From assembly GCA_034003245.1 (NCBI GenBank), contig JAVEYY010000001.1, positions 62,001 to 126,000 of the forward strand: DNA of 64,000 nucleotides, in the 5' to 3' direction. Source of the DNA: Perlabentimonas sp034003245. GTDB taxonomy: Bacteria; Bacteroidota; Bacteroidia; Bacteroidales; Tenuifilaceae. The notes under the pieces are model-generated. The model ran no database searches, was not told the DNA's origin, and saw nothing but the letters and a program-made list of their open reading frames with translations. The stretch's first letter is position 1. Every line of letters starts with the position of its first letter. Of the stretch, positions 34,510 through 43,049 are shown piece after piece. The position numbers and the translations under genes were made by a program.

Positions 34510-36363
34510 ATGGATAAACAAAAGCAAATACTTGAAGTTGACGAGGTATCGATTCGATTCTCGGGCGATTCAGGTGATGGGATGCAGCTTTCAGGAACTC
34601 TGTTCTCTGATGCCTCAGCGCTTTTTGGCAATGGCGTTAGCACATTTCCCGATTACCCATCCGAAATTCGCGCGCCACAGGGGACCATTGGCGGGGTTTC
34701 GGGATTTCAGCTTCAAATCGGAAGCAAGCGCGTATTGACTCCAGGCGATTACTGCGATGTGCTTGTGGCCATGAACCCAGCTGCGCTTAAGGCAAATGCC
34801 AAATGGCTAAAGCCTGGTGCCACAGTAATTGTTGATAGCGATACCTTTAACGAGAAGGGTTTACAGCGCGCCAACTTCAAAACCGATGATCCCATTAAGG
34901 AACTTAAGTTGGAGGATTATAATATAATTTTTGCCCCAATCACAACTCTTACCAAGGAGAGCTTAAAGGAAACCGAGCTCGACAACAAGAGCATTATCCG
35001 CAGCAAGAACATGTTTGCGTTGGGCATGGTGTACTACATGTTCGACCGCCCACTTGGCTTCACCGAGCATTTCTTTGAGGTGAAGTTTAAGAACAGCCCT
35101 CGCATTGTAGATGCTAACAAGAAAGTGCTTACCGATGGATACAACTACGCTGGTAATATCCATGCTATTCCCAACACCTACAAAATTCCACCCGCAAAGA
35201 ATATCCCCAAGGGCACTTACCGCAATATCAACGGGAATACAGCAACCGCTTGGGGCTTAATTGCCGCAGCCGAGAAAGCCAAATTACCCCTGTTCTGCGG
35301 ATCGTACCCCATAACGCCTGCCACCGAGATTCTTATTGAGCTGGCCAAGCGTAAAGATTTGGGCGTAAAAACGCTGCAGGTGGAGGATGAGATTGCGGGT
35401 ATCTGCACCGCAATTGGCGCAGCCTATGCTGGCAACTTTGCGGTTACTACCACCTCGGGCCCCGGATTATCGTTAAAATCGGAGGCCATTGGGTTAGCCG
35501 TAATGACCGAACTTCCCCTAGTTATCGTAAACGTTCAGCGGGGTGGCCCATCCACGGGTCTGCCCACCAAAACTGAGCAGAGCGACCTTGTACAAGCACT
35601 TTACGGTCGCAACGGGGAGTGCCCCGTTGTGGTTGTTGCCGCCAGTTCGCCCAGCAACTGTTTCGAATGGGCTTTCAACGCGTCGAAAATTGCGCTGGAG
35701 CATATGACTCCCGTGATCCTGCTTACCGATGGATACATTGCCAACGGCGCTGAGCCTTGGCTAATCCCCAACATGAAGGATTACCCCGAGATTCATCCTC
35801 CTCTGGTTCCCGATGGCACGCAGAACTACCTCCCTTACGAACGCGATGCTGAGCGTTTGGCTCGTCGCTGGGCTATTCCTGGCCAGGTTGGCCTTGAGCA
35901 CCGCGTTGGGGGCTTGGAAAAGGACTTCCTGAAGGGTACCGTTTCGCACGATCCCATGAACCACCAGCGGATGGTTGACATAAGAGCCGAGAAAGTTGCC
36001 CGTGTGCAAGACTTTATACCCGAGCAGGAGGTGTATGGCGAGCAGGAAGGCGATTTACTGGTTGTTAGCTGGGGAGGAACATATGGTCACACGTACTCTG
36101 CCGTTCACGAGCTGCAACTAGAGGGTAAGAGTATTTCGCTTTGCCATATTCACTACATCAATCCGCTACCAAAAAATATTCAAGATATTCTCAAACGTTT
36201 CAAGAAGATTATCGTTTGCGAGTTGAATATGGGACAAATGGCGAACTATCTGCGAATGAACTTCCAAGAATTCAACTACATGCAGTTTAACAAGGTGCAG
36301 GGATTGCCGTTCACCGTTGTTGAGCTAAAGGAGAAATTTAACCAAATACTGGAGGGCAAGTAA
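34510..36363 (+). CDS. korA: 2-oxoacid:ferredoxin oxidoreductase, alpha subunit (gamma-alpha fusion)
   Basis: 617 residues. The N-terminal gamma domain (about 10-200; IRFSGDSGDGMQLSG, PSEIRAPQGTIGGVSGF, LVAMNPAAL) is fused to the pyrimidine-binding alpha domain (YPITPATEI, EDEIAGICTAIGAAYAG, TTTSGPGLSLKSEAIGLAVMTELPLVIVNVQRGGPSTGLPTKTEQSDL). This fusion is usual for 2-oxoglutarate:ferredoxin oxidoreductase of Bacteroidota. With the beta subunit 2 bases downstream it decarboxylates 2-oxoglutarate to succinyl-CoA, reducing ferredoxin. Substrate is assigned by family resemblance. Confidence 0.93.
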   Translation: MDKQKQILEVDEVSIRFSGDSGDGMQLSGTLFSDASALFGNGVSTFPDYPSEIRAPQGTIGGVSGFQLQIGSKRVLTPGDYCDVLVAMNPAALKANAKWLKPGATVIVDSDTFNEKGLQRANFKTDDPIKELKLEDYNIIFAPITTLTKESLKETELDNKSIIRSKNMFALGMVYYMFDRPLGFTEHFFEVKFKNSPRIVDANKKVLTDGYNYAGNIHAIPNTYKIPPAKNIPKGTYRNINGNTATAWGLIAAAEKAKLPLFCGSYPITPATEILIELAKRKDLGVKTLQVEDEIAGICTAIGAAYAGNFAVTTTSGPGLSLKSEAIGLAVMTELPLVIVNVQRGGPSTGLPTKTEQSDLVQALYGRNGECPVVVVAASSPSNCFEWAFNASKIALEHMTPVILLTDGYIANGAEPWLIPNMKDYPEIHPPLVPDGTQNYLPYERDAERLARRWAIPGQVGLEHRVGGLEKDFLKGTVSHDPMNHQRMVDIRAEKVARVQDFIPEQEVYGEQEGDLLVVSWGGTYGHTYSAVHELQLEGKSISLCHIHYINPLPKNIQDILKRFKKIIVCELNMGQMANYLRMNFQEFNYMQFNKVQGLPFTVVELKEKFNQILEGK

Positions 36364-36365
36364 TC

Positions 36366-37391
36366 ATGGGTAAACACAATTATACTCCACAAGATTTTAA
36401 GAGCGATCAGGAAGTACGCTGGTGTCCCGGTTGTGGCGACCACGCAATTCTTAACTCCGTTTACAGGGCGTTGCCCGAGGTTTCGGAGGCCTTGGACTAC
36501 AGTAAGGAGCGCTACGTTTTTGTATCGGGGATTGGATGCTCCAGCCGTTTCCCATACTATGTCGATACCTATGGATTTCATGGAATCCACGGACGTGCCT
36601 CGGCCATTGCTACAGGTATGAAGGTGGCCAACCCCAAGCTGAGTGTTTGGCAAATGACAGGCGACGGCGATGCCCTGGCTATTGGTGGAAACCATTTTAT
36701 CCATGCGATTCGCCGTAATATCGATATCAATATCATCTTGTTTAACAACGAGATCTACGGACTTACCAAGGGACAGTATAGCCCCACATCAAAATTGGGC
36801 TCTATTACTAAAACTTCGCCCTACGGAACTGTAGAACAACCCTTCCGTCCGGGTGAACTGGTAATTGGAGCACAGGGCAAATTCTTTGCCCGCTCAATCG
36901 ATGCCGATGTAAAGCTAACCGCCGAAATTCTGGTTGAGGCAGCCAAGCACGATGGAACTTCGGTGGTGGTGATTCAGCAAAACTGCGTTATTTACAACGA
37001 TAAAACGCATGCAGAATATGCAGAACGCGATGTTCGTCCCGAACGTACTATTGTACTCCGCCATGGCGAAAAGATGATCTTTGGGCAAAACAACGACAAG
37101 GGGCTGGTTATGGAGGGCAATCAGCTAAAAGTGGTAACCATTGGGCAGGATGGCTACACCATGGATCATATCCTGGTACACGATGCCCATAACCCAAACC
37201 CTGGGATACATGTTATGCTTGTAAACATGGAATATCCTAAGTTTCCCATGGCTCTGGGAGTTATCCGTGCAGTAAAGTTCCCAACGTACGACGACAATGT
37301 ACGCGATCAGCTTATCGATATACAAAACAATGCTAAAATAAGAACCATGGACGATCTGCTTCGAAGCGGAGAAACCTATGAGGTTAAATAG
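36366..37391 (+). CDS. korB: 2-oxoacid:ferredoxin oxidoreductase, beta subunit
   Basis: 341 residues. TPP-binding subunit: WCPGCGDHAILN (cysteine motif near residue 19-24), SGIGCSSRFPYY, and the TPP/Mg motif GDGDALAIGGNHFIHAIRRN with LFNNEIYGLTKGQYSPTS. It lacks an extra 2x4Fe-4S ferredoxin domain. Starts 2 bases after korA, so the two are translated together. Confidence 0.94.
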   Translation: MGKHNYTPQDFKSDQEVRWCPGCGDHAILNSVYRALPEVSEALDYSKERYVFVSGIGCSSRFPYYVDTYGFHGIHGRASAIATGMKVANPKLSVWQMTGDGDALAIGGNHFIHAIRRNIDINIILFNNEIYGLTKGQYSPTSKLGSITKTSPYGTVEQPFRPGELVIGAQGKFFARSIDADVKLTAEILVEAAKHDGTSVVVIQQNCVIYNDKTHAEYAERDVRPERTIVLRHGEKMIFGQNNDKGLVMEGNQLKVVTIGQDGYTMDHILVHDAHNPNPGIHVMLVNMEYPKFPMALGVIRAVKFPTYDDNVRDQLIDIQNNAKIRTMDDLLRSGETYEVK

Positions 37392-37397
37392 TCAACC

Positions 37398-37426
37398 AGT
37401 AAGGGGCGGAAATTCCGCCCCTTACT
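37398..37426. terminator. Bidirectional terminator between korB and the GGGP synthase gene
   Basis: AGTAAGGGGCGGAA (37398-37411) and TTCCGCCCCTTACT (37413-37426) form a near-perfect stem. It lies between convergent genes and can serve both. Confidence 0.8.
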
Positions 37427-37448
37427 TATTATACAAGTTATAGTAGGT

Positions 37449-38162
37449 TTAGCGTGATGCCTCAACCAGCTTCTGAAAAAGTTCTGGGTTGCTCTCAATG
37501 GCATTCCCCACAACCACCATCGAGGCCCCAGCATGGCGTAGCGCTTTGACCTGCCCTGGTGACCGAATTCCTCCTCCCACAACAACCGGAACACCTACAC
37601 TAGAACAAACTGCCTGTACTAGCAGTGGAGGTACAATCTCATCGGCTCCACTACCCCCCTCAAGGTAAATCACCTTTAACCCCAGTTGCTCCCCTGCCAA
37701 CGCTGTAGCAACAGCAATATCTGTCTTAGATCGAGGAATGGGCATGGTGTTGCTGATATACTGAACGGAAGTGGGCTCTCCAGAACCAATAAGCATGTAT
37801 CCCGTGGGAATCACCTCCATCCCGCTATCGCGAATTGCCTGAGCGGCAATTACATGATTGCCTATAAGAAACTCTGGATTTCGGCCCGAGATCAACGAGA
37901 GGAGCAGAATGGCATGGGCATGGGGGCTAAACTGAAAAACGCTACCAGGAAAGAGGACAACCGGGATGGAACATTTTTTCTTTATCAGCAGAATAGTTTC
38001 ATCCATATACCCCCTCACAAGGCTACCACCCACGAGAATAAGATCAACCCCAAACTCCTCGGCATGCTTTACAAGCGTTGTTAAGTTGCTGATATTTTTA
38101 TCGGGATCGATGAGTAGGGCAAATTGCCCTCGGGTATGTTGAGAAAGGGTATTTAAAACCAT
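37449..38162 (-). CDS. Geranylgeranylglyceryl phosphate synthase family protein
   Basis: 237 residues, TIM-barrel PcrB/GGGPS family. Landmarks: FALLIDPDKN, LILVGGSLVRGYMDE, PVVLFPGSVFQFS, YLEGGSGADEIVPP and VGGGIRSPGQ, which bind glycerol-1-phosphate and the prenyl chain. Bacteroidota members of the group II type make ether-linked prenylglyceryl phosphate. It starts 2 bases after the PPTase gene and shares that operon. Confidence 0.9.
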   Translation of the reverse strand: MVLNTLSQHTRGQFALLIDPDKNISNLTTLVKHAEEFGVDLILVGGSLVRGYMDETILLIKKKCSIPVVLFPGSVFQFSPHAHAILLLSLISGRNPEFLIGNHVIAAQAIRDSGMEVIPTGYMLIGSGEPTSVQYISNTMPIPRSKTDIAVATALAGEQLGLKVIYLEGGSGADEIVPPLLVQAVCSSVGVPVVVGGGIRSPGQVKALRHAGASMVVVGNAIESNPELFQKLVEASR

Positions 38163-38164
38163 TG

Positions 38165-38803
38165 CTACCAGACTAAAGTTTGGGGATTACAGCAAACCCA
38201 CACCACGTTGAAATACTCCATGTAATGGTACTGCAGGTGAAACTGCTGAATGGTGTTACCCAATCGCACTGATGCTTTCAATGACCCATCGGGCAAGATC
38301 TGATGAATGGGCTTAATATCCATCTCGGCACCACCCAACCCGTCCATTCCGGGCAGCTTATAAATTGCTTCCTTGGCGCTCCAAATTAGAGCCAGCCGCT
38401 GATTATCGTCACTTTCTACCCAGCGTTTCTCGTTCTTTGAAAGATACTTATCCATCACTTGGTGAAATGGTCTAACAAACGACTCAACATCTACTCCAAC
38501 CAAGTACTTATCGCTCATCACCACGGTTACCAGGGGATAGGAGTGACTTATGGAGATGTGAGCACGGGAATGGGCAAGGAAAGGTCGACGGGTGGGATGG
38601 TACATCACGTGTCCCGTGTAGCCAAATTCGCGTAGGAGCGACCGAGCGGCAAGCCACTCTAGCCTTCGTCGGGGATGCGAAATACGTGCAAGACCCGGGA
38701 AGTAATCGCCACCGACCTTCTGCATAAGCGTTTCCTCATTCTCCTCAACCCGCCAAACGCCTAAAATAAAATCCTCGGTTCTATGTAGATGTTCTATGGC
38801 CAT
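38165..38803 (-). CDS. 4'-phosphopantetheinyl transferase (Sfp-type)
   Basis: 212 residues. Landmarks: ISISHSYPLVTVVMS, VGVDVESF (Mg-binding Asp/Glu) and WSAKEAIYKLPG (the WxxKEAxxK motif). It moves 4'-phosphopantetheine from CoA to a serine of acyl or peptidyl carrier proteins. Lodged between gldD (3-base gap) and the GGGP synthase gene (2-base gap), so co-expressed with both; a specific carrier partner is not seen in the window. Confidence 0.9.
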   Translation of the reverse strand: MAIEHLHRTEDFILGVWRVEENEETLMQKVGGDYFPGLARISHPRRRLEWLAARSLLREFGYTGHVMYHPTRRPFLAHSRAHISISHSYPLVTVVMSDKYLVGVDVESFVRPFHQVMDKYLSKNEKRWVESDDNQRLALIWSAKEAIYKLPGMDGLGGAEMDIKPIHQILPDGSLKASVRLGNTIQQFHLQYHYMEYFNVVWVCCNPQTLVW

Positions 38804-38806
38804 ATC

Positions 38807-39394
38807 CTAGCGATTATCGTTCCACTCAAGGGTTTCGAGTACCTTAACCAGGTCTTGTCCAAAGAAATCAATAGCAGGGGCAAGGGAGTCCTTGTTAGGA
38901 CTAACGGCGAAGTAAAGGGCACCTCTCAGGAAGTGTTTTACCGAATCAGTAGCATAAAACTGCCACGAGCTGGCCGTATTGCCCTTCATATTATAAAGTA
39001 TGCCATAAACCCGTTTCTCGGGGTTTGCGTAGAATTGTTCACTAATTGCTTCGGCCTTAAGGGCATGCTTATAGGCAAGAGTTCGTGAATCCTCAGAAAG
39101 CGAATCGAGCCTATTAGTAGCCTCCTTATAGCTAATATGGATGCGAGCCTTGTACTGCGGAAAATCGAGATTCACCCAGTACTCTTCTGCAATCCGGGAG
39201 TTATCCTTCACCAGCTTGCCGTAGGTTGGGTAGTAGAAATGGTATGGGAAATGGGCTGAGTCGAGGCGCTGATACTCCTTGGTGGGAAAATCAATCCGAA
39301 AATAACCTCTGGGTTTGGGGGTAGAACTACCACCACAACCCACCAACAGTGCTCCCGCAACGAATACCAAAATGTATAAATAGCCTTTACTCAT
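38807..39394 (-). CDS. gldD: Gliding-motility lipoprotein GldD
   Basis: 195 residues; lipoprotein signal MSKGYLYILVFVAGALLVGC. The mature start PKPRGYFRIDFPTKEYQ and the phrases FPYHFYYPTYGKLV and EYWVNLDFPQYKARIHISYK are the GldD signature. GldD is needed for gliding in Flavobacterium and is tied to T9SS function in Bacteroidota generally, sitting in the envelope. It overlaps the gldE stop by 8 bases. Confidence 0.92.
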   Translation of the reverse strand: MSKGYLYILVFVAGALLVGCGGSSTPKPRGYFRIDFPTKEYQRLDSAHFPYHFYYPTYGKLVKDNSRIAEEYWVNLDFPQYKARIHISYKEATNRLDSLSEDSRTLAYKHALKAEAISEQFYANPEKRVYGILYNMKGNTASSWQFYATDSVKHFLRGALYFAVSPNKDSLAPAIDFFGQDLVKVLETLEWNDNR

Positions 39395-40721
39395 TTTTTT
39401 CTGTTTGATTTAAAATCTTAACCCTCACGCGCCTAATCCTTTTGTTGTCGACCGAGTCGATGGTAAACCGGAAGAACTTGTGCGTAATGGTGTCGTTCTT
39501 ATTAGGCAGGTATCCCATGATTTCGAGAATAACCCCGGCGAGCGTTTCGGCCTCGCCCCTCACCTCGTCAAAAATTTCATCATCAACATTCACCACCTTG
39601 GCGAAGTCGTTAAGCAGAATCTTCCCCTCAAAGAGGTAGGTAGTCTCATCAATTTTTGAGTACAGCGACACCTCCTCATCCGACTCGTCCGATATCTCAC
39701 CAACAATCTCCTCAAGAATATCCTCTAGGGAAACTATACCACAAGTTCCGCCATACTCATCCACCACAATGGCCAGGTGGATACGGTTTGCCTGAAACTC
39801 CGACAATAAAACGTTAATTTTTTTGCTTTCGGGGATAAAATAAGGCTCTCTAATGAGATTTTGCCATGCAAAAGTATCGGGTTCATCAATGTGAGGCAGT
39901 AAATCCTTTACGTAGAGCACGCCACGTATCTCATCGAATGACTGTTCGTACACGGGAATGCGGCTGTAGCCCGACTCAACCACTACCGACTTAACCTTAT
40001 TTAGACCCGCAGAAATATCTACTGCGACCACGTCCATTCGAGGTTTCATAATCTCCCTCACCTCGATATGGCCAAATGTAACAATACCTCTTAAAATCTT
40101 CTTCTCCTCGGGATGCTGACCCGATGTGATCTCGAGAGCATCGCTAAGCTCATCGATAGATATGTTTCGGCGTGGGGAAAAACGTTTGCTCATTTGGGCC
40201 GTAGAGGAGACCAGCAAATAGTTGACTGGTCTGAAAATCTTGGTAATAATTAGCAGTGGAACTGCCATAAATCGACTAAACGATAGCGCCTTATTAGTCG
40301 CCAAAATCTTCGGAATAATTTCGCCAAAAAGCAGCAAAACAAAGGTGATTATCACCACCTGTACAATAAATCCAAAAATGGGTGATGCGCTAAAATCGAC
40401 AATAGAATTGGTAAGGTAAGTGGAGAGGATTACAATCCCCACATTTATAAAGTTATTGGCCACAAGAACCGAAGCCAAGAGCTGCTCGGGTTTTTCGAGC
40501 AGCTCTAGTATTTTTTTACACGATTTATTCTGACTCTCTTCTAAATACCTAATATCCTTGGGGCTTAGTGAAAAAAAGGCCGATTCAGAACCTGAAACAA
40601 GACTAGAGAGTAGTAGCAGTATCGCCAGCACTACAAATCCAAAAACAACCCCAACGGTTAGTGGATAATAAGTAATATCAGCTAAAAGAATACTGATGAT
40701 GAAATGCTCACCTGGTTCCAA
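39387..40721 (-). CDS. gldE: Gliding-motility-associated protein GldE (CNNM/CBS)
   Basis: 444 residues. Three to four N-terminal membrane helices (DUF21/CNNM, about 20-195), a pair of CBS domains (about 215-340; MKPRMDVVAVDIS, SRIPVYEQSFDEIRGVLYVKDL, FQANRIHLAIVVDEYGGTCGIVSLEDILEEIVG) and a C-terminal CorC_HlyC domain. GldE is the CorC-like partner of GldD; overproduction of GldE can compensate for GldD defects in Flavobacterium. Downstream of ssb in the same run. A second CorC-type gene lies at 57680-58948. Confidence 0.92.
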   Translation of the reverse strand: MEPGEHFIISILLADITYYPLTVGVVFGFVVLAILLLLSSLVSGSESAFFSLSPKDIRYLEESQNKSCKKILELLEKPEQLLASVLVANNFINVGIVILSTYLTNSIVDFSASPIFGFIVQVVIITFVLLLFGEIIPKILATNKALSFSRFMAVPLLIITKIFRPVNYLLVSSTAQMSKRFSPRRNISIDELSDALEITSGQHPEEKKILRGIVTFGHIEVREIMKPRMDVVAVDISAGLNKVKSVVVESGYSRIPVYEQSFDEIRGVLYVKDLLPHIDEPDTFAWQNLIREPYFIPESKKINVLLSEFQANRIHLAIVVDEYGGTCGIVSLEDILEEIVGEISDESDEEVSLYSKIDETTYLFEGKILLNDFAKVVNVDDEIFDEVRGEAETLAGVILEIMGYLPNKNDTITHKFFRFTIDSVDNKRIRRVRVKILNQTEKNE

Positions 40722-40770
40722 AATGCATTTGTTAAGTTTCTACTTGTTTATAAGCATTAAACGTCAATGC

Positions 40771-41214
40771 TTAAAAGGGCAAATCGTCCTCGGGCTCGGG
40801 CATTGGAGGTTCTGGCTCGTTGGCTTGTATTACTTGTCCAGCATTAGCCTTACCCTTTTCAGCAGTAGCAGCTCCTTCGCCAGTGGCAGGTCCTAGGAAT
40901 TTAAAGGTTGTACAGTAAACCTCAGTGAAGTACTTCTTGGTACCAGTCTCCTTATCCTCGTATGTATTGGTGCGTAAACGTCCCTCAACATACAGCAACT
41001 TACCAGACTTCACGTACTTCTCAACAATCTCGGCTTGGTTCCGCCAAACCACAATGGTGTGCCACTCGGTTTGGGTAACCTTTTGCCCGCTCTTGTCGGT
41101 GTAGGTCTCATTTGTAGCCAGCGGGAATCTGGCTACAGCAACGCCGCCCTCCAGATGTCGGACTTCGGGATCCTTCCCAACGTTACCAACTAGAATTACC
41201 TTGTTTACACTCAT
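40771..41214 (-). CDS. ssb: Single-stranded DNA-binding protein
   Basis: 147 residues. OB fold: MSVNKVILVGNVGKDPEVRHLEGGVA, ATNETYTDKSGQ, TEWHTIVVWRNQAEIVEKYVKSGKLLYVEGRL, then a disordered Gly/Ala/Pro tail ending in the acidic tip PEPEDDLPF, which docks repair and replication partners. Located between mutY and gldE, the conserved Bacteroidota arrangement. Confidence 0.96.
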   Translation of the reverse strand: MSVNKVILVGNVGKDPEVRHLEGGVAVARFPLATNETYTDKSGQKVTQTEWHTIVVWRNQAEIVEKYVKSGKLLYVEGRLRTNTYEDKETGTKKYFTEVYCTTFKFLGPATGEGAATAEKGKANAGQVIQANEPEPPMPEPEDDLPF

Positions 41215-41251
41215 GATTAGATAATTTTTAGGGTTTTAAAACTACAACTTA

Positions 41252-41259
41252 CAAATATA
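41252..41259 (-). promoter_or_regulatory. Candidate -7 box for ssb
   Basis: TATATTTG on the minus strand, 38 bases upstream of the ssb start, matches TAnnTTTG exactly. No clear TTG at the -33 position. Confidence 0.45.
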
Positions 41260-41303
41260 GTCATATCATTTTAAACTGTAAACTAAATGTTGTAAAAGAT
41301 ATG

Positions 41304-42383
41304 CTACTGAGGTGGGTTTAGGAAATACTTTGTTGCAGGCTCTGCCGCCAAAAAGTTATCTATTAGTCGTGGTGTTGAATAGCTATCGAGCTCATTAGTG
41401 GAAACCATCATATACTCCTTTTTCAGGTAGTTGGACACATTACTAACCTCAACTACCAAAAACCGTGTGTAAATGGTTTGATGGCTCAGCTGATGCTTTA
41501 CTAATGGCGATATATAACTAATGGTATGTTTCGATTTGCCAATCAATCGCTGCCACTCTTCCATTTGAGTGAACTCTCTGAGTTCTAAAGATTGGTTGGT
41601 TTCAATAAGTGGGAATTCGTAAAGTGAGTGCCAAATATCATTAGCCTTGCGCTTGGCAATAAAGGTCATTTTCCCATGGCGGATAAGCAAGTAGGTGAAG
41701 AACCGATCACGGGGAATCAACTTTTTACCCTTTGAGGGCAAACTATCTACCATATTATTACGGAATGCATAGCAGTACTCCATAAAAGGGCAATCGGTAC
41801 ATTTTGGATTTCGAGGTACGCATTGCAGCGCGCCAAAGTCGAGCAGAGCCTGATTAAAGGAGTCGGGCGACTCCTTGTCCATTAAATCCAACACCAGCTG
41901 AAAAAACTCTTTTTTTCCACTCGATGTGGTTGGCAAGCTGAAAACCCCAAAAATTCGGGCCATAATCCGATACACATTCCCGTCAATGGCCGGAACAGGC
42001 AGTTTGAATGCAAACGAGGCGATTGCCCCAGCAGAGTAGATTCCAATGCCTTTAACCTTAAGCAAATCCTCGTAAGTACACGGCATAACACCTCCGAAAT
42101 CGCTAACAATGCGTTTAGCTGCGCTATGCATATTTCGAGCACGCGTGTAGTATCCCAAGCCTTGCCACACCTTTAGTACTTGATCCTCGTGAGCATTGGC
42201 CAAATCGAAAACAGTAGGGAAAGTGCTTATAAACCGCTTATAGTAGCCTATTCCCTGCGCTACCCGGGTTTGCTGTAAAATGATCTCCGAAACCCAAATC
42301 TGGTATGGGTCAGAAGTGTATCGCCAAGGCAAATCACGCTTATAAACCCCGTACCACTTGGCAAGAATGCTTTTAAAATCCAT
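41304..42383 (-). CDS. mutY: A/G-specific adenine glycosylase
   Basis: 359 residues from ATG 42383 (MDFKSILAKWYGVYKRDLPWR), the usual MutY N-terminus. Landmarks: VSEIILQQTRV (catalytic Glu and QQT), the helix-hairpin-helix LLKVKGIGIYSAGAIASFAF, VPAIDGNVYRIMARIFGV (catalytic Asp), and the iron-sulfur loop C-x6-C-x2-C-x5-C (CVPRNPKCTDCPFMEYC). A C-terminal NUDIX-like domain recognises 8-oxoG. Removes adenine misincorporated opposite 8-oxoguanine. Divergent from HU. Confidence 0.95.
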   Translation of the reverse strand: MDFKSILAKWYGVYKRDLPWRYTSDPYQIWVSEIILQQTRVAQGIGYYKRFISTFPTVFDLANAHEDQVLKVWQGLGYYTRARNMHSAAKRIVSDFGGVMPCTYEDLLKVKGIGIYSAGAIASFAFKLPVPAIDGNVYRIMARIFGVFSLPTTSSGKKEFFQLVLDLMDKESPDSFNQALLDFGALQCVPRNPKCTDCPFMEYCYAFRNNMVDSLPSKGKKLIPRDRFFTYLLIRHGKMTFIAKRKANDIWHSLYEFPLIETNQSLELREFTQMEEWQRLIGKSKHTISYISPLVKHQLSHQTIYTRFLVVEVSNVSNYLKKEYMMVSTNELDSYSTPRLIDNFLAAEPATKYFLNPPQ

Positions 42384-42456
42384 TAAATCAAGTATTAATG
42401 AAAATAATTTATGCAAAAATAATTGTAAAGTTTTTTATTTATCAATTTAAAAGACT

Positions 42457-42464
42457 TATATTTG
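42457..42464 (+). promoter_or_regulatory. -7 box for the HU gene
   Basis: TATATTTG, an exact TAnnTTTG match, 55 bases upstream of the HU start in the AT-rich divergent mutY/HU spacer. The -33 element is not clear. Confidence 0.5.
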
Positions 42465-42519
42465 CAGTCCGATTTGAGATTTCTAACCTTAATTTATTGA
42501 TAATTAAAGATTTTTTAAA

Positions 42520-42804
42520 ATGACAAAAGCAGATATCGTAAACGAGATTTCCAAGAATACTGGAATCGAAAAGGTTACTGTTCAGAAAACAGTTGAGGCC
42601 TTCATGGAAACCGTAAAAGATTCTCTAGTAAAGGAGAAGAATGTTTACCTAAGGGGATTTGGTAGCTTTATCGTGAAAAAGCGTGCACAGAAGACTGCCC
42701 GTAACATTTCAAAAAACACTACCATCATTATTCCTGAGCACTTTATACCTTCGTTCAAGCCTGCAAAAACTTTTGTTAACAAGGTGAAGTCTCACGTTAA
42801 GTAA
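42520..42804 (+). CDS. HU-family DNA-binding protein
   Basis: 94 residues. Classic HU/IHF: MTKADIVNEISKNTGIEKVTVQKTVEAFM helices, LRGFGSFIVKKRAQKTARNI, and a C-terminal basic arm. A nucleoid protein that bends DNA. It is followed by a tiny basic gene and rng, in a layout common in Bacteroidota. Confidence 0.95.
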   Translation: MTKADIVNEISKNTGIEKVTVQKTVEAFMETVKDSLVKEKNVYLRGFGSFIVKKRAQKTARNISKNTTIIIPEHFIPSFKPAKTFVNKVKSHVK

Positions 42805-42838
42805 TTTTTTTATTCTAACCATCTAAGAAACTACAATC

Positions 42839-42931
42839 ATGCCAAGCGGAAAGAAGAGAAAGAGGCATAAGATGGCAACCCACAAGCGGAAAAAACGCTT
42901 GCGCAAAAACCGTCATAAGAAGAAGAAATAG
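42839..42931 (+). CDS. 30-residue very basic protein (AURKAIP1/COX24-like)
   Basis: Encodes MPSGKKRKRHKMATHKRKK and then RLRKNRHKKKK: about two thirds Lys, Arg or His. It starts 34 bases after the HU stop and sits 118 bases before rng. The motif KRKRHKMATHKRKKR recalls the AURKAIP1/COX24 (mitochondrial ribosomal mS38-like) domain and small ribosomal extensions, so a ribosome-associated peptide is a reasonable guess. Too short for reliable annotation programs to call by default. Confidence 0.75.
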   Translation: MPSGKKRKRHKMATHKRKKRLRKNRHKKKK

Positions 42932-43049
42932 CGCCTTGACAGTTAATCTGCAAGCCTATTAAACCTACATCCAACCTAAGGGGCCATAGTGTTCTTTAGG
43001 TTGGAATTGTTTATAATACCTTACCAACATTTTCCAAAACAAATTCACC

